From Neolewinella antarctica (GTDB taxonomy: Bacteria > Bacteroidota > Bacteroidia > Chitinophagales > Saprospiraceae): 64,000 bases of DNA. The stretch lies in contig NZ_JAATJH010000004.1 in assembly GCF_011927835.1 (NCBI RefSeq), positions 47,560 through 111,559 of the forward strand. The letters run 5' to 3'. The notes beneath the pieces are model-generated. The model did no database searches, had not been told where the DNA came from, and saw nothing but the letters and a program-made list of their open reading frames with translations. This document shows, one piece after another, positions 32,295 through 41,478 of this stretch. The number at the start of each line of letters is the position of its first letter. Positions within the stretch are counted from its first letter, which is position 1. A program made the position numbers and the translations under genes.

Positions 32295-32312
32295 GGCACC
32301 AGCGCCCGCGCC
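32295..32312 (-). repeat. dispersed GCGCGGNCGCGGGTGC motif, copy before 4Fe-4S gene
   Basis: GGCACCAGCGCCCGCGCC, 13 bases before the start of the 4Fe-4S membrane protein, followed by an A-rich run. Start-side orientation. Confidence 0.55.
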
Positions 32313-32325
32313 AAAAAAATAATTT

Positions 32326-34458
32326 ATGCCTTCCACCAGCACCAAGAAATCAGTTCTTCAGTACGTCGGCCTTGCCCTCTTCGCCATCGCCCTCCTGATC
32401 TTCACCTTCATGCTCAGCCTGGACAACTACCAGTTCAACGCCGAGGACCTAGTCGCCAACCTCGCTAAGGACGACGCGCCCGAAGTAGGTCAAATGCACC
32501 AAGAAGCCCTGCGTAACGCCGCAGAAAAGTATGGCCTGTTCGAGGAAACTTACACCACAACCTTCTCCGCCCAAAAGGCGCTAAAGCAAGTATTCTACCA
32601 GGCAAGCGCGGACGTGGACGCCACGCTGGCCGAAACAGGTATTCCCGAGGGAAAGGAAAAATGGGAGGTCGAATTACCCAAATGGCAGTTCAAATCGCAA
32701 CTGACGGGGTGGATGCAAAACGCGGCTAGTGGACCAGTATCGAATAATCCACTGCTGTTCTTTTTCCTGACGATCGGCCTGGCCGCGCTGGGCGGATTAC
32801 TCTACATCATCCCGAAATTCCAGACGCAACCGGGGATCAAGCACAACCACATCTACCACAGCCAACTAACGAAAGGCCTCGACCTCGGCTGGCGAAGTTT
32901 CTTCCTGGCCGCAACGACGCTGGGCATACTCGTCTACGGATTCTACTACATGGACGATAAGTGGATTTGGCCGGCCGCGACGGGTCTGGTCGCCGCAATC
33001 ATCATCGGGCTGGTGCTCTTCGCACAGCATTCTTTCGGCCGCGACGTGCGCGATGCTGGGCCGGAGGGCTTGAGTAGCTACCTGGGAATTTTCGCCGGTT
33101 TGTACTTCATGGGGTTCTACGTCCTGCTCTACTGGGCCAGCCAGCACGTCGTGGGTTGGGTGGCGATGGTGAGCCCGATCAGCGAGGGCATTTACCAGGC
33201 GGTCAGCGGGAACGATTCCGGCGGCGAGGCGAGCCAGTGGTTTCTGTACGGCCTGATGTACACTACGATCATGATCGTGATGGGCGTGCGGATGATTTCG
33301 AAGTACCGGCACAACAAGTATCAGGTCATCCGGACAATTTCGGTGATGTTCTTTCAGTTGAGTTTCGCCTTTATGATCCCGGAGGTATTGCTAGCACTCA
33401 ATAAAGGTTGGTATGGTGACAAAGCGACGCTGCCATACCAAGATCTAAAGAGTATCTGGCCACTGGATTACGACTTCTTTTTCGATTGGTCTATCAAAGG
33501 CTTCGTCGACAATCCCGGTAGCTTAGGTGTCTTCATTATTTGTTGGGGCATTTTCCTCGTCATCGTGGGCGTGCCGTTGATGGTGCATCTGGTGGGTAAG
33601 CGGTGGTACTGTAGCTGGGTCTGCGGTTGCGGCGGACTGGCCGAAACGATGGGTGACCCCTGGCGGCAGTTGTCGGACAAATCCGTCCGCGCGTGGAAGT
33701 TCGAGCGGATCATCGTCAACGGCGTGCTGGTGTTCGCGACGCTGATGACGGCGGCGACGATCTATTCTTTTCTCCCGAATAATGATTACTGGTTTACGCG
33801 GTCGACGTTTTTGATCGTGTTTACGGTATTGCTGTTGATCGGGATTGGCTTTACGGTATTCAGCTACCTAAAATCCAAGATGGAGATCAGCCGACTGGGT
33901 ATTTCCCTGGCCGTCGGGGTTGGGGTGGCGATCATCGCACTTAATCTCTGGACGTTCACGATGGGCAGTGAAACCTACCTATTCGGTAACACCGGCGCGG
34001 TGCAAAAATGGTACGGTTTCCTGATCGGAGCCGGTTTCGCGGGCGTGGTCGGTACGGGCTTCTACCCGCTAATGGGCAACCGCGTCTGGTGCCGGTTCGG
34101 CTGTCCGCTGGCCGCTTACCTCGGCTTGGTGCAACGGTTCCAGAGCCGCTTCCGAATCACGACAAACGGGGGGCAGTGTATTTCGTGCGGCAACTGCTCG
34201 ACGTACTGCGAAATGGGGATCGACGTGCGGGCCTACGCGATGAAGGGGCAGGACATCGTCCGGAGCAGCTGCGTCGGTTGCGGCGTCTGCGCGGCGGTTT
34301 GTCCGCGGGGCGTATTGCGTTTGGAGAACGGATCGGCGGACATCGGCGACCGGGCGGTGGCCGAGCGGAATATCCACATCGAGGACATGTCGGTGGAGGA
34401 CAACTGGACGGAGCGGCCGTTGGCGATTAGTGAGGAGGGAGGGATTTCTATTTTTTAG
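32326..34458 (+). CDS. membrane 4Fe-4S protein, NosR/NapH/RdxA-like
   Basis: A 710-residue polytopic membrane protein. There are about ten hydrophobic segments, beginning at VGLALFAIALLIFTFMLSL. Cys-rich motifs WYCSWVCGCGG and WCRFGCPLAAYLG are the paired CxxxCP-like motifs of the NosR/NapH/CcoG group. Two ferredoxin clusters close the protein: CISCGNCSTYC and CVGCGVCAAVCPRG. Family members carry electrons across or along the membrane; the precise acceptor is unknown. An extra extracytoplasmic stretch lies between the first two membrane segments (~30-140). It probably forms an operon with the FAD protein upstream. Confidence 0.87.
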   Translation: MPSTSTKKSVLQYVGLALFAIALLIFTFMLSLDNYQFNAEDLVANLAKDDAPEVGQMHQEALRNAAEKYGLFEETYTTTFSAQKALKQVFYQASADVDATLAETGIPEGKEKWEVELPKWQFKSQLTGWMQNAASGPVSNNPLLFFFLTIGLAALGGLLYIIPKFQTQPGIKHNHIYHSQLTKGLDLGWRSFFLAATTLGILVYGFYYMDDKWIWPAATGLVAAIIIGLVLFAQHSFGRDVRDAGPEGLSSYLGIFAGLYFMGFYVLLYWASQHVVGWVAMVSPISEGIYQAVSGNDSGGEASQWFLYGLMYTTIMIVMGVRMISKYRHNKYQVIRTISVMFFQLSFAFMIPEVLLALNKGWYGDKATLPYQDLKSIWPLDYDFFFDWSIKGFVDNPGSLGVFIICWGIFLVIVGVPLMVHLVGKRWYCSWVCGCGGLAETMGDPWRQLSDKSVRAWKFERIIVNGVLVFATLMTAATIYSFLPNNDYWFTRSTFLIVFTVLLLIGIGFTVFSYLKSKMEISRLGISLAVGVGVAIIALNLWTFTMGSETYLFGNTGAVQKWYGFLIGAGFAGVVGTGFYPLMGNRVWCRFGCPLAAYLGLVQRFQSRFRITTNGGQCISCGNCSTYCEMGIDVRAYAMKGQDIVRSSCVGCGVCAAVCPRGVLRLENGSADIGDRAVAERNIHIEDMSVEDNWTERPLAISEEGGISIF

Positions 34459-34513
34459 TATTCCCGTTTAGTTAGTGCTGGTTGGGGATGTTTGATTTGG
34501 GAGAATTATTGGT

Positions 34514-34648
34514 GTAGGCGGTAGGAATGTAGGCGGTAGGAACGTAGGCGGTAGGAAGAGTAGTCGGTAGTCGGTAGGCGGTAGCCTGTCACGCACCTAC
34601 CGCCTACCGCCTACCGCCTAAATCTTCCTACGCGCCTACCGCCTATTT
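34514..34648. repeat. TAGGCGG heptad array with inverted arms, site 1
   Basis: Three tandem 15-bp units of GTAGGCGGTAGGAAY (34514, 34529, 34544), further TAGTCGG/TAGGCGG heptads, then the inverse arm of ACCGCCT repeats. The two arms would form a long hairpin between two convergent genes. Each gene reads into the TAGGCGG orientation, and the hisF stop codon TAG is itself in heptad register. Confidence 0.85.
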
Positions 34649-34649
34649 C

Positions 34650-35408
34650 CTAAACAAGCCGCACCGGCACTCCCTCCCCCGCCAAATAAGACTTCAACTC
34701 CCCGATACCCACCTCCCCGAAGTGAAAAATACTGGCCGCCAATCCCGCATCGGCTTTGCCTTTGGTAAAGACCTCTTTAAAGTGCTCTTTATTCCCCGCC
34801 CCGCCGCTGGCAATGATCGGGATACTGAGTAAGTCTGACATCTTAGCGAGCGCTTCGTTGGCGAAACCGGCTTTGGTACCGTCGTGGTCCATGCTCGTGA
34901 ACAAGATTTCACCGGCGCCGCGCTCCTGTGCTTCCTTGACGTATTCGAATAATCTGCGTTCGGTAGCGATCCGTCCGCCGGCGAGGTAGACGACCCATTC
35001 GCCGTCGGTAAACTTAGCATCCACGGCCGCGACCACAAATTGGTTCCCGAATGCGTAGGCGAGCTCGTCGATCAGCCCGGGGCGGCGGACGGCGGCGGAG
35101 TTCACGGCCACCTTATCGGCCCCGGCGTTGAGCAGCACATCCACGTCGGCCAGCGCCTTGACGCCCCCGCCGATCGTGAAGGGGATGTTGAGGTGGCGGG
35201 CGATGTCGCGGGCCAGGTCGGCCAGGGTGTCGCGGCGTTCGTGGGTGGCGGTGATGTCGAGGAAAACGAGCTCGTCGGCCCCGGCCAGGCTGTACTTCGC
35301 GCCGAGTTCAACGGGGTCGCCGGCGTCGCGGAGGTTCACGAAGTTTACGCCTTTTACGGTGCGGCCGTCCTTGATGTCGAGGCAGGGGATGATTCTTTTG
35401 GCTAGCAT
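34650..35408 (-). CDS. hisF: imidazole glycerol phosphate synthase cyclase subunit HisF
   Basis: A 252-residue (beta/alpha)8 enzyme of histidine biosynthesis that joins PRFAR with ammonia from HisH to give IGP and [23 protein letters not shown] at the start includes the catalytic Asp of the first strand; the second catalytic Asp is in AAVDAKF, and the phosphate site is IIASGGAG. I started it at 35408 because [11 protein letters not shown] is the conserved N-terminus; the longer frame starting at 35534 reads through promoter and repeat DNA. No other his genes are in the window. Confidence 0.96.
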   Translation of the reverse strand: MLAKRIIPCLDIKDGRTVKGVNFVNLRDAGDPVELGAKYSLAGADELVFLDITATHERRDTLADLARDIARHLNIPFTIGGGVKALADVDVLLNAGADKVAVNSAAVRRPGLIDELAYAFGNQFVVAAVDAKFTDGEWVVYLAGGRIATERRLFEYVKEAQERGAGEILFTSMDHDGTKAGFANEALAKMSDLLSIPIIASGGAGNKEHFKEVFTKGKADAGLAASIFHFGEVGIGELKSYLAGEGVPVRLV

Positions 35409-35480
35409 TTTGGGTTTTTGGTCTGGGGTCTGCGGTCTATAGTCTGCGGTCCAATGATCTTTGCGCATGCTCATTTTTCT

Positions 35481-35497
35481 GGCACCGGCGTCCGCGC
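35481..35497 (-). repeat. dispersed GCGCGGNCGCGGGTGC motif, right-facing copy before 35602
   Basis: GGCACCGGCGTCCGCGC, 105 bases before the plus-strand secreted-protein gene and in start-side orientation for it. It makes a diverging pair with the copy at 35516-35533. Confidence 0.5.
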
Positions 35498-35504
35498 AAA
35501 GATA
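35497..35504 (-). promoter_or_regulatory. -7 promoter box of hisF
   Basis: The minus strand reads TATCTTTG, a full TAnnTTTG match, 89 bases before the hisF start. A copy of the dispersed motif begins 12 bases upstream of the box, over the -33 region. Confidence 0.5.
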
Positions 35505-35515
35505 TGTTGCAGATG

Positions 35516-35533
35516 GGCGTGGACGCGGGTGCA
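35516..35533 (+). repeat. dispersed GCGCGGNCGCGGGTGC motif, left-facing copy before hisF
   Basis: GGCGTGGACGCGGGTGCA, in start-side orientation for hisF on the minus strand and lying over its expected -33 region. Confidence 0.55.
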
Positions 35534-35574
35534 AGCCAAATGGGGTGAAGGGCTAGGAATTTAGGTTAGATGCC

Positions 35575-35582
35575 TACCTTTG
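35575..35582 (+). promoter_or_regulatory. -7 promoter box of the 597-residue gene
   Basis: TACCTTTG, a full TAnnTTTG match, 19 bases before the start codon at 35602, giving a very short leader. Confidence 0.5.
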
Positions 35583-35601
35583 AGTCACCTATTCTAATAC
35601 T

Positions 35602-37395
35602 ATGCGATTGCCTCTTTTGATAATTATTTTGTGGTTTCTAGCGATTAATGAATCGCTCACGGCACAAAAGCTAAATGACCAGGAAATAGTAGTAATAACG
35701 GCCAATTTAGTTGCGGAAAATATCTTGAACGAACAGGGACGTAAGCTATTAGAACGAGCGCTCGCTGAAGAGGAAACCGAGCGATCGCGGGCTAGCATTC
35801 TCTTGTTCATCGAGCAGGCCTTTGCCAGAGATTTTGCTTTTCGCTTCGGATTAGCGGAATTAATGCAGGTCCGCAAAGAAATGCAGACACAGCTAGCGAG
35901 CCGGACACCAACGTCGGCCGAAACGAATGCACTGCAGGCCAAGTTGAAGCGCGCGCTTCTCAACGCACCCGGCAGGAAAATCGAGCGGGCAGTGGTCTAT
36001 ACGGACTCCTTGGGTACGAACGGGATCATGCAGTACGGGCTCAATCTCATGGGTGACGCCGACGAACGGGACCTAATCAGCCACCGGACCAGCGCCCTCG
36101 GAGGATCCCGGACTTACGTAGTAAACGCCCTGCTAAGTGTCGGGCTCATCGATGATGGGACCCGCCAAAAGCTATTAGACGATATTAAGCGGCAAACATT
36201 AAGGCGCGAAAGTGACGTACTGCAAACAGCGCGGCGAGAAGTCGACTACCTCGACACTTTCGCCGATAGAAAAGCGGAGGAGCGACGCTTTCTCCGCCAG
36301 TTAGTGGCGCTGGGTTCGTTAAGTGAAGCTGGTGCTCAAAAATTTGCCGCCACGATGGATACTCTGCTTGACCTGGCGGAAGTAATGCGACGGTGCAGCC
36401 GGGTGTTGACCTACGAATTGTCCGACTTTCCCGCCAAGGCTGAGGAAGCCTACCAAAAGTTATTTGTCGATTTCCGTCAATTAATTCCTGATTTGGGATA
36501 TGAAGATTTACTTACCAATACTTACGTGGCAGCAGAAGAATCCCCCGGCGGCAAACTGATCAAAGAGGGGGTAAAAATATCCTTTCGAGCGAAGGGCATC
36601 GATTATCGACTAGACCATGGCTCCGACCTGCGTACCACCGCACGGAACGAAGAGAACGAGATACGCTTCAAACCTGGCCGGGAGATCACACAGTCCCTCA
36701 ATCGCTACCTCCGGGATCAAGCCTCCGACTACCGGCTCCATTACGTAGCGATGTACGATCAGTCGTCGTGGAACGCGGAGGAAAGCTTACTCTTCGCCTT
36801 GCTCACCGTGGAGGAAGCGCGCCTGTGGGACGTTACCGCCGCGACCGATCTACTGGAATACGAGACGTACGCTAACCGGCTTAGTACTGACGATCTGCCT
36901 GCGGCAGTTGAGCAGTTTGCTGCCATCGGCTTGTTCCGAGGGTACACCGAAACGCAACGCGCTCTTACGGAAGGATGTGCTTATGCCAGCCAAGTTGCCA
37001 ACGTCGCCGAACTACTCCACTGCCTTCCCGATCAAACTATCTATCTAGGTTGGGAGACGGGTAATTTCGTTAATCCCTATGCGGAACTGACGCAGCAGCT
37101 CGCTTCCATTTCCCGCGGGCAGTTCACGCCAAGCGCTGTACGGGATAATTTTGCTCACAATCTTGACGCCGCCACTACACAATATGGTTTTCAGTACCGA
37201 GGCCGATCGTACACTCGTGAATTACGAGTCGAAAGGGACTGGCTAGATCCCGGTTTTCTCGACCTCATCAATGAAAGTCTCGTCGATGACTCCGCAAAAT
37301 TTTACGGCATCGGCCACGGGGTGATTTTTTTGACCACTGACCAATTCACTTACTTACGGGCCAACTTTCCCGAAATTTTCGAGTATTCCGACTAA
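35602..37395 (+). CDS. secreted protein of unknown function
   Basis: A 597-residue protein with a signal peptide (LPLLIIILWFLAINESLTAQ). The mature part is mainly helical and charged, with no motif I recognise, no membrane segment and no type IX sorting domain at its end. A conserved-looking block VAEDESPG-like (YVAAEESPGGKLIKEG) lies near 310 and a second (DYRLHYVAMYDQSSWN) near 380. Its stop is 10 bases before the pseudouridine synthase start, so the two may be co-transcribed, although no functional link is apparent. Confidence 0.72.
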   Translation: MRLPLLIIILWFLAINESLTAQKLNDQEIVVITANLVAENILNEQGRKLLERALAEEETERSRASILLFIEQAFARDFAFRFGLAELMQVRKEMQTQLASRTPTSAETNALQAKLKRALLNAPGRKIERAVVYTDSLGTNGIMQYGLNLMGDADERDLISHRTSALGGSRTYVVNALLSVGLIDDGTRQKLLDDIKRQTLRRESDVLQTARREVDYLDTFADRKAEERRFLRQLVALGSLSEAGAQKFAATMDTLLDLAEVMRRCSRVLTYELSDFPAKAEEAYQKLFVDFRQLIPDLGYEDLLTNTYVAAEESPGGKLIKEGVKISFRAKGIDYRLDHGSDLRTTARNEENEIRFKPGREITQSLNRYLRDQASDYRLHYVAMYDQSSWNAEESLLFALLTVEEARLWDVTAATDLLEYETYANRLSTDDLPAAVEQFAAIGLFRGYTETQRALTEGCAYASQVANVAELLHCLPDQTIYLGWETGNFVNPYAELTQQLASISRGQFTPSAVRDNFAHNLDAATTQYGFQYRGRSYTRELRVERDWLDPGFLDLINESLVDDSAKFYGIGHGVIFLTTDQFTYLRANFPEIFEYSD

Positions 37396-37405
37396 GCCCC
37401 GCCCC

Positions 37406-37978
37406 GTGCACCATCACTACCTGCTCAACAAACCCCACTCCACCCTCTCCCAGTTCACCCACCAGCACACCACCCGGAAGAACAAAAAGATGCTCGGTCC
37501 GCTCCACGATTTTGTCCCCGGTACCATGGCCGTTGGCCGGCTCGATGAGAACTCCGAAGGGCTTTTGCTGCTGACGACCGACGGGAAACTGAGTGAGCAA
37601 ATCCGGTCGGCGGCGGTGGAGAAGGAGTATTACGTGCAAGTTTTTGGGGAGATTTCGGAGGACGCGGTAACGCAAGTTGCGAACGGTATAGACATTGGCA
37701 TCGCGGGTGAAAAGTACCGGACTAAAGACTGTGAAGTCCGCCTGCTAACGGAAGATCCCAACTTCTGCTTCCCACCTAAGCGCATTCACCGTCCGAACCA
37801 TGGCCCGACTTCCTGGGTCTCCGTTACGCTTCGGGAAGGTAAATACCGGCAAGTGCGTAAGATGCTGGCGGCGGTGGGCCACCCGGTCATCCGGCTGGTA
37901 CGGGTGCGGATTGGACGGATTCTACTTGGTGACCTAGAAGCAGGAGAAGTTCGCGAGATGGATGCACTACAGGTCTGA
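37406..37978 (+). CDS. RluE/RsuA-family pseudouridine synthase
   Basis: A 190-residue enzyme that isomerises a uridine in ribosomal RNA. VGRLDENSEGLLLLTTDG (residues ~42-59) has the catalytic Asp in GRLDxxSEGL; EKEYYVQV and GKYRQVRKMLAAVGHPVIRLVRVRIG are the further family motifs. It has no N-terminal S4 domain, which matches RluE (23S rRNA U2457) more than RsuA. The start is GTG at 37406, giving MHHHYLLNKP, the usual N-terminus of this group in Bacteroidota. Confidence 0.9.
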   Translation: MHHHYLLNKPHSTLSQFTHQHTTRKNKKMLGPLHDFVPGTMAVGRLDENSEGLLLLTTDGKLSEQIRSAAVEKEYYVQVFGEISEDAVTQVANGIDIGIAGEKYRTKDCEVRLLTEDPNFCFPPKRIHRPNHGPTSWVSVTLREGKYRQVRKMLAAVGHPVIRLVRVRIGRILLGDLEAGEVREMDALQV

Positions 37979-38136
37979 CGGAACGCAGCAGACTGCCCGG
38001 AAGGAGCAAACTAGCTAGCTTAGTGTACGGAAATGGCAAAGCCGGTCCGTGCCATAGGTTTTCGTTAATAACCGTTAAAGCCAAGCGTGGCAATCAATTT
38101 TTGTAATAGCTTTGTAATACAAAGCACTACAATAAT

Positions 38137-38985
38137 TTGATCTCCCGCAGAAACTTCCTCCGCACCGCCGCCGGCCTTTCCCTCGCCGGAGCCGCCACCG
38201 GTCTTTATACCTGGCAAATAGAACCCTACTGGTTAGAGTTCGTCCACCGAAAATTACCAATCGTAAACCTACCTGAGACGCTCAGAGGCAAGACGCTGGT
38301 GCAGATCAGTGACATGCACGTTGGTGACCGCTTCGACTATCAGTACATCCTCGACTCCTTCGTTGAAACGCAGAAGTTAAATCCGGAGATCGTCGTTTAT
38401 ACCGGTGACTTTGTCTCTTACGATGGCCCCGAGCAGCTCACGCAACTTCGGAATGTTATGGCCAACGCCGCCCTGGGTAGCGTAGCTACGGTGGCCATCC
38501 TCGGCAACCACGACTACGGCAGAAACTGGCGCGAAGCGGGGGTCGACGAGAGCATCAGCAAAGTACTTAAGGACAGCGGCATCACCGTCCTCCGCAACAC
38601 CACCGCTGACGTAAAAGGCTTAAACATCATCGGCGTGGATGATCTGTGGGGGACTAATTTCGACCCCACGACCGCCCTGGCCAACTACCAACCGGAAGCG
38701 GCCAACCTCGTACTCTGCCACAATCCGGACGTCTGTGACCTCGACGTTTGGAACGGCTACCAAGGATGGATTCTTTCCGGCCATACGCACGGTGGTCAGT
38801 GTAAGCCGCCTTTCTTACCGCCGCCACTCCTGCCGGTTGAGAACGAGCGGTACACGGCCGGCCACTTCGACCTGGGTGACGGGCGTGACTTGTACATTAA
38901 CCGGGCGCTGGGCTGTAGTTTTCCGGTGCGGTTTAACGTGCGGCCGGAGATCACGGTGTTTGAATTAAGCAAAGCAGCAGTCTAG
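38137..38985 (+). CDS. Tat-exported metallophosphoesterase, YaeI/LpxG-like
   Basis: A 282-residue calcineurin-like phosphoesterase. The start is TTG at 38137, giving MISRRNFLRTAAGLSLAG, a twin-arginine signal or anchor. Metal-binding motifs occur in order: DMHVGD, GDFVSYDG, GNHDYG, CHNPD and SGHTHGGQ. Related proteins (YaeI, LpxG) are membrane-linked phosphodiesterases acting on lipid A precursors or other phosphodiesters. The substrate here is not defined. Confidence 0.88.
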   Translation: MISRRNFLRTAAGLSLAGAATGLYTWQIEPYWLEFVHRKLPIVNLPETLRGKTLVQISDMHVGDRFDYQYILDSFVETQKLNPEIVVYTGDFVSYDGPEQLTQLRNVMANAALGSVATVAILGNHDYGRNWREAGVDESISKVLKDSGITVLRNTTADVKGLNIIGVDDLWGTNFDPTTALANYQPEAANLVLCHNPDVCDLDVWNGYQGWILSGHTHGGQCKPPFLPPPLLPVENERYTAGHFDLGDGRDLYINRALGCSFPVRFNVRPEITVFELSKAAV

Positions 38986-39452
38986 GAAAATTGTGAATCG
39001 GTACACTTTAGCAACGTTTAGAACTAACCTGTACACCATGCGCGCCCCCACAATGCGTACCGCACGTAAAATGAGACCCGCTATCCAACATTAATTGCCG
39101 CCACCGTAAACTTTATATTCCTGTGATAAAAAATTTCATCCATTAAGTCACCTATTCACTAACCTTACGCAGGGTTTTCTCGCCACACAAGCACGTAAGC
39201 ACAAGAGAACGAGCAAGTAGTAATTAGGCTTAGCATACACTGCTCTTAAGTGCTTTTGCACTTTTGCATTTATGTGGTATAATATGGTTACGTGAGGGTA
39301 GCTGGTCAGCGGCATCAATGATAGCCAAATACTTACGGCTTCTTCACCCAGTACCCGGCATCCCGCGGCCGCGGCTAAAAAACGCGGTGTTGCTTAAAAA
39401 CAGAAAACTCCACAAATCCTGAATGCCCGGAATTCTGCTGGCGCCAATCGAT
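38986..39452. other. 467-bp intergenic region, no gene seen
   Basis: A spacer between two convergent genes. I find no coding frame, no promoter box of full match and no member of the dispersed repeat families. Confidence 0.45.
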
Positions 39453-40007
39453 TTACTTCAAACCACCAAATAGGGTCGGGGAGAAGGTGATGCCGATGTA
39501 GCTCGGTACGCTGTCGCCAAAGGCAAGGTTGTACTCGAGCGCAATTCGGAGGTGACCTAATTCAACGCCAACTCGAGGGCTGACACCGAAAGTAGAACCG
39601 CCGCCGAACGCATCGGGGTCATTAGGGCCGTTGGAATCAAGGGTAATAGCACCGCCACTGTAAAGCCCCACGCCGAAGCCCGCAAAAGGACGAGTGGTAC
39701 GATCTTCGACGAAGTAGTAGTCGCCAGTAAGGGTGTAGCCTCCGGTGGCACCGATGTCTAACAGTTTATTGCCACCCTCAGCACCAAAAAGGGCAATTTC
39801 GAGGTTGATGCCGGCGCTGATTCTGTCGGTAATGTTGTACCGGACTTCGGTACCGAAGGCGAAACCATCGGTATATCCTTTGCCAACTGGGGAAGCGTAG
39901 CCGATTTGAATGATGTCCCACTCGAATGCCCGGTAATTGTCGGATTGAGCAGAGAGGTTGGGGGCCAGTGTTGCAAGTAGCAACAGCAGAAAAAATCCAC
40001 GTAACAT
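39453..40007 (-). CDS. outer-membrane beta-barrel protein
   Basis: A 184-residue protein with a signal peptide (GFFLLLLLATLAPNLSAQ) followed by alternating hydrophobic strands typical of a small eight-stranded barrel: FGTEVRYNITDRISAGINLEI, TGGYTLTGDYYF, PFAGFGVGLY, GVSPRVGVELGHLRIALEYN and a final strand YIGITFSPTLFGG. It resembles the outer-membrane beta-barrel family common in Bacteroidota. There is no OmpA-type peptidoglycan-binding domain. The role is unknown. Confidence 0.8.
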   Translation of the reverse strand: MLRGFFLLLLLATLAPNLSAQSDNYRAFEWDIIQIGYASPVGKGYTDGFAFGTEVRYNITDRISAGINLEIALFGAEGGNKLLDIGATGGYTLTGDYYFVEDRTTRPFAGFGVGLYSGGAITLDSNGPNDPDAFGGGSTFGVSPRVGVELGHLRIALEYNLAFGDSVPSYIGITFSPTLFGGLK

Positions 40008-40082
40008 ATTAAGGGTGTCAAAAGAGTTTAAAAGGTAGCCGTACGTGCTAAAAAAACGAAGGGTTCCGTGCGCCGTACGCTA

Positions 40083-40090
40083 CAAATGTA
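40083..40090 (-). promoter_or_regulatory. -7 promoter box of the beta-barrel gene
   Basis: The minus strand reads TACATTTG, 76 bases before the start codon. The rest of the 350-bp spacer up to 40357 shows nothing else I can support. Confidence 0.5.
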
Positions 40091-40357
40091 CAATAGTGGT
40101 TAGCTTTTTTGCGATGTTCAATCACGGCCTACCGTTGGGGGCTTCCCCCCGAGTTTTAGCAGCAGCACTAAAGTATGCGTAGGTATGAACCTGCGGGACA
40201 AAACTCGTTTGCGCGTTATAGTTATTGGTTATTCAGAGCGCGGGAATGCTTGCGCTGGGTAGATATTTTTCTCGATAAGGACCTGATTGCCATGAATAAG
40301 GCTTAACGGCGAAACCCCCGGGAATCAATAAGGTGCCACCTTACCTATATTTAAGTT

Positions 40358-41335
40358 ATGCGCCTTCACCCCTTCTTCCTCTACTGCCTGTTTTTCACAC
40401 TGGCAACCTGTTCCAGCAGCCAGCGGCACGCCCCCGACCAACGTGCGGAACCATCGCAATTAACTATTTCCAGTGATGCAAGGGAAATAATCGTTTTGAA
40501 TAACAACCGGCCAATCCTTAGCTACAACATAACGGCAAACCTACCCGCCGGTCTGCCCAATCACTACCGCCGCAGCGGGTATTTTCACCCGGTCTACAGC
40601 CCCTCCGGGCAAATAATAACGGACGGCTTCCCCGTCGGCTACGCCCACCAGCACGGTATTTTTACCGCCTGGACGAAGACCAAATTCCGGGGCAGAGAAG
40701 TTGATTTCTGGAATACGCAAAAGGGGCTGGCGACGGTGCGCCACGTGAAGACTTCCCGGGTGGACACAGCCGGTAAAGACGAAAAAATCGACTTCGAAAC
40801 GACGCTAAATCATTACGCGTTAATAGAAAACGATTCGCTGGCGGTCCTGCAAGAAACACTCGAAGTTACCGTTCACGACCGCGAAGATGTTTACGTTTGG
40901 GACCTGACGAGCCGGCAGCAAAACACCACGCAAGACACGCTTTTCCTACTCCAACACCTCTACGGCGGCCTCGGCGTCCGCGGCAGTAAACACTGGAACC
41001 CAAAGGACTCCGTCAACTTCACCGGACCGGCGCAATTTCTAACCAGCGATGGCTTCGCGCGCGATTCAGCCAACCACACCAAGCCCATTTGGACGGCCAT
41101 GTACGGTAGTCTCCCGAACGGGAAAGCAGGCTTGGCAGTCATCCCTCACCCCGACAATCTAAGCTGGCCGCAACCGGTGCGAGTGCACCCGAACCTGCCC
41201 TACTTCAGTGTTTCACCGGTAGTTTTCGCGCCGGCGTTCATTGCACCGGGGGAGGTCGTGGTGGCGCGGTACCGGTTCGTAACGTTTGATGGCCTGCCGC
41301 AGGCCGGTCTTCTGAGTGAACTAGCGTGGGAATAG
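40358..41335 (+). CDS. PmoA/DUF6807-family lipoprotein
   Basis: A 325-residue protein with a lipoprotein signal (LFFTLATCSSS). The body shows the family pattern: PILSYN, YRRSGYFHPVYSPSG, VGYAHQHGIFTAW, DFWNTQKG, LQHLYGGLGVRGS and VSPVVFAPAFIAPGE. These proteins are annotated PmoA family (DUF6807) and often accompany carbohydrate breakdown genes in Bacteroidota; a methane-oxidation role is not implied. His residues in HQHG may bind a metal or sugar. It is transcribed alone. Confidence 0.8.
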   Translation: MRLHPFFLYCLFFTLATCSSSQRHAPDQRAEPSQLTISSDAREIIVLNNNRPILSYNITANLPAGLPNHYRRSGYFHPVYSPSGQIITDGFPVGYAHQHGIFTAWTKTKFRGREVDFWNTQKGLATVRHVKTSRVDTAGKDEKIDFETTLNHYALIENDSLAVLQETLEVTVHDREDVYVWDLTSRQQNTTQDTLFLLQHLYGGLGVRGSKHWNPKDSVNFTGPAQFLTSDGFARDSANHTKPIWTAMYGSLPNGKAGLAVIPHPDNLSWPQPVRVHPNLPYFSVSPVVFAPAFIAPGEVVVARYRFVTFDGLPQAGLLSELAWE

Positions 41336-41478
41336 CAGTGGCTAAGCGATCACAAAAATTTAGCACTGGTGCCTATTCTCGAAGGTCACGACTAGGGTCA
41401 AAAATGGCGCTACTTACTCTGGTGTAGCTGGCTGACGGGGTAGATTTAAAAGTTATTCGGGACAGAATACTAACAATT

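Noticed and set aside
30875..32314. 479-codon minus-strand frame opposite the FAD oxidoreductase
   Set aside because: Antisense shadow of a gene with clear FAD and NAD motifs; caused by GC-rich codon bias.
35409..35534. N-terminal extension of hisF
   Set aside because: HisF begins at [11 protein letters not shown]; the extension reads through promoter and repeat DNA.
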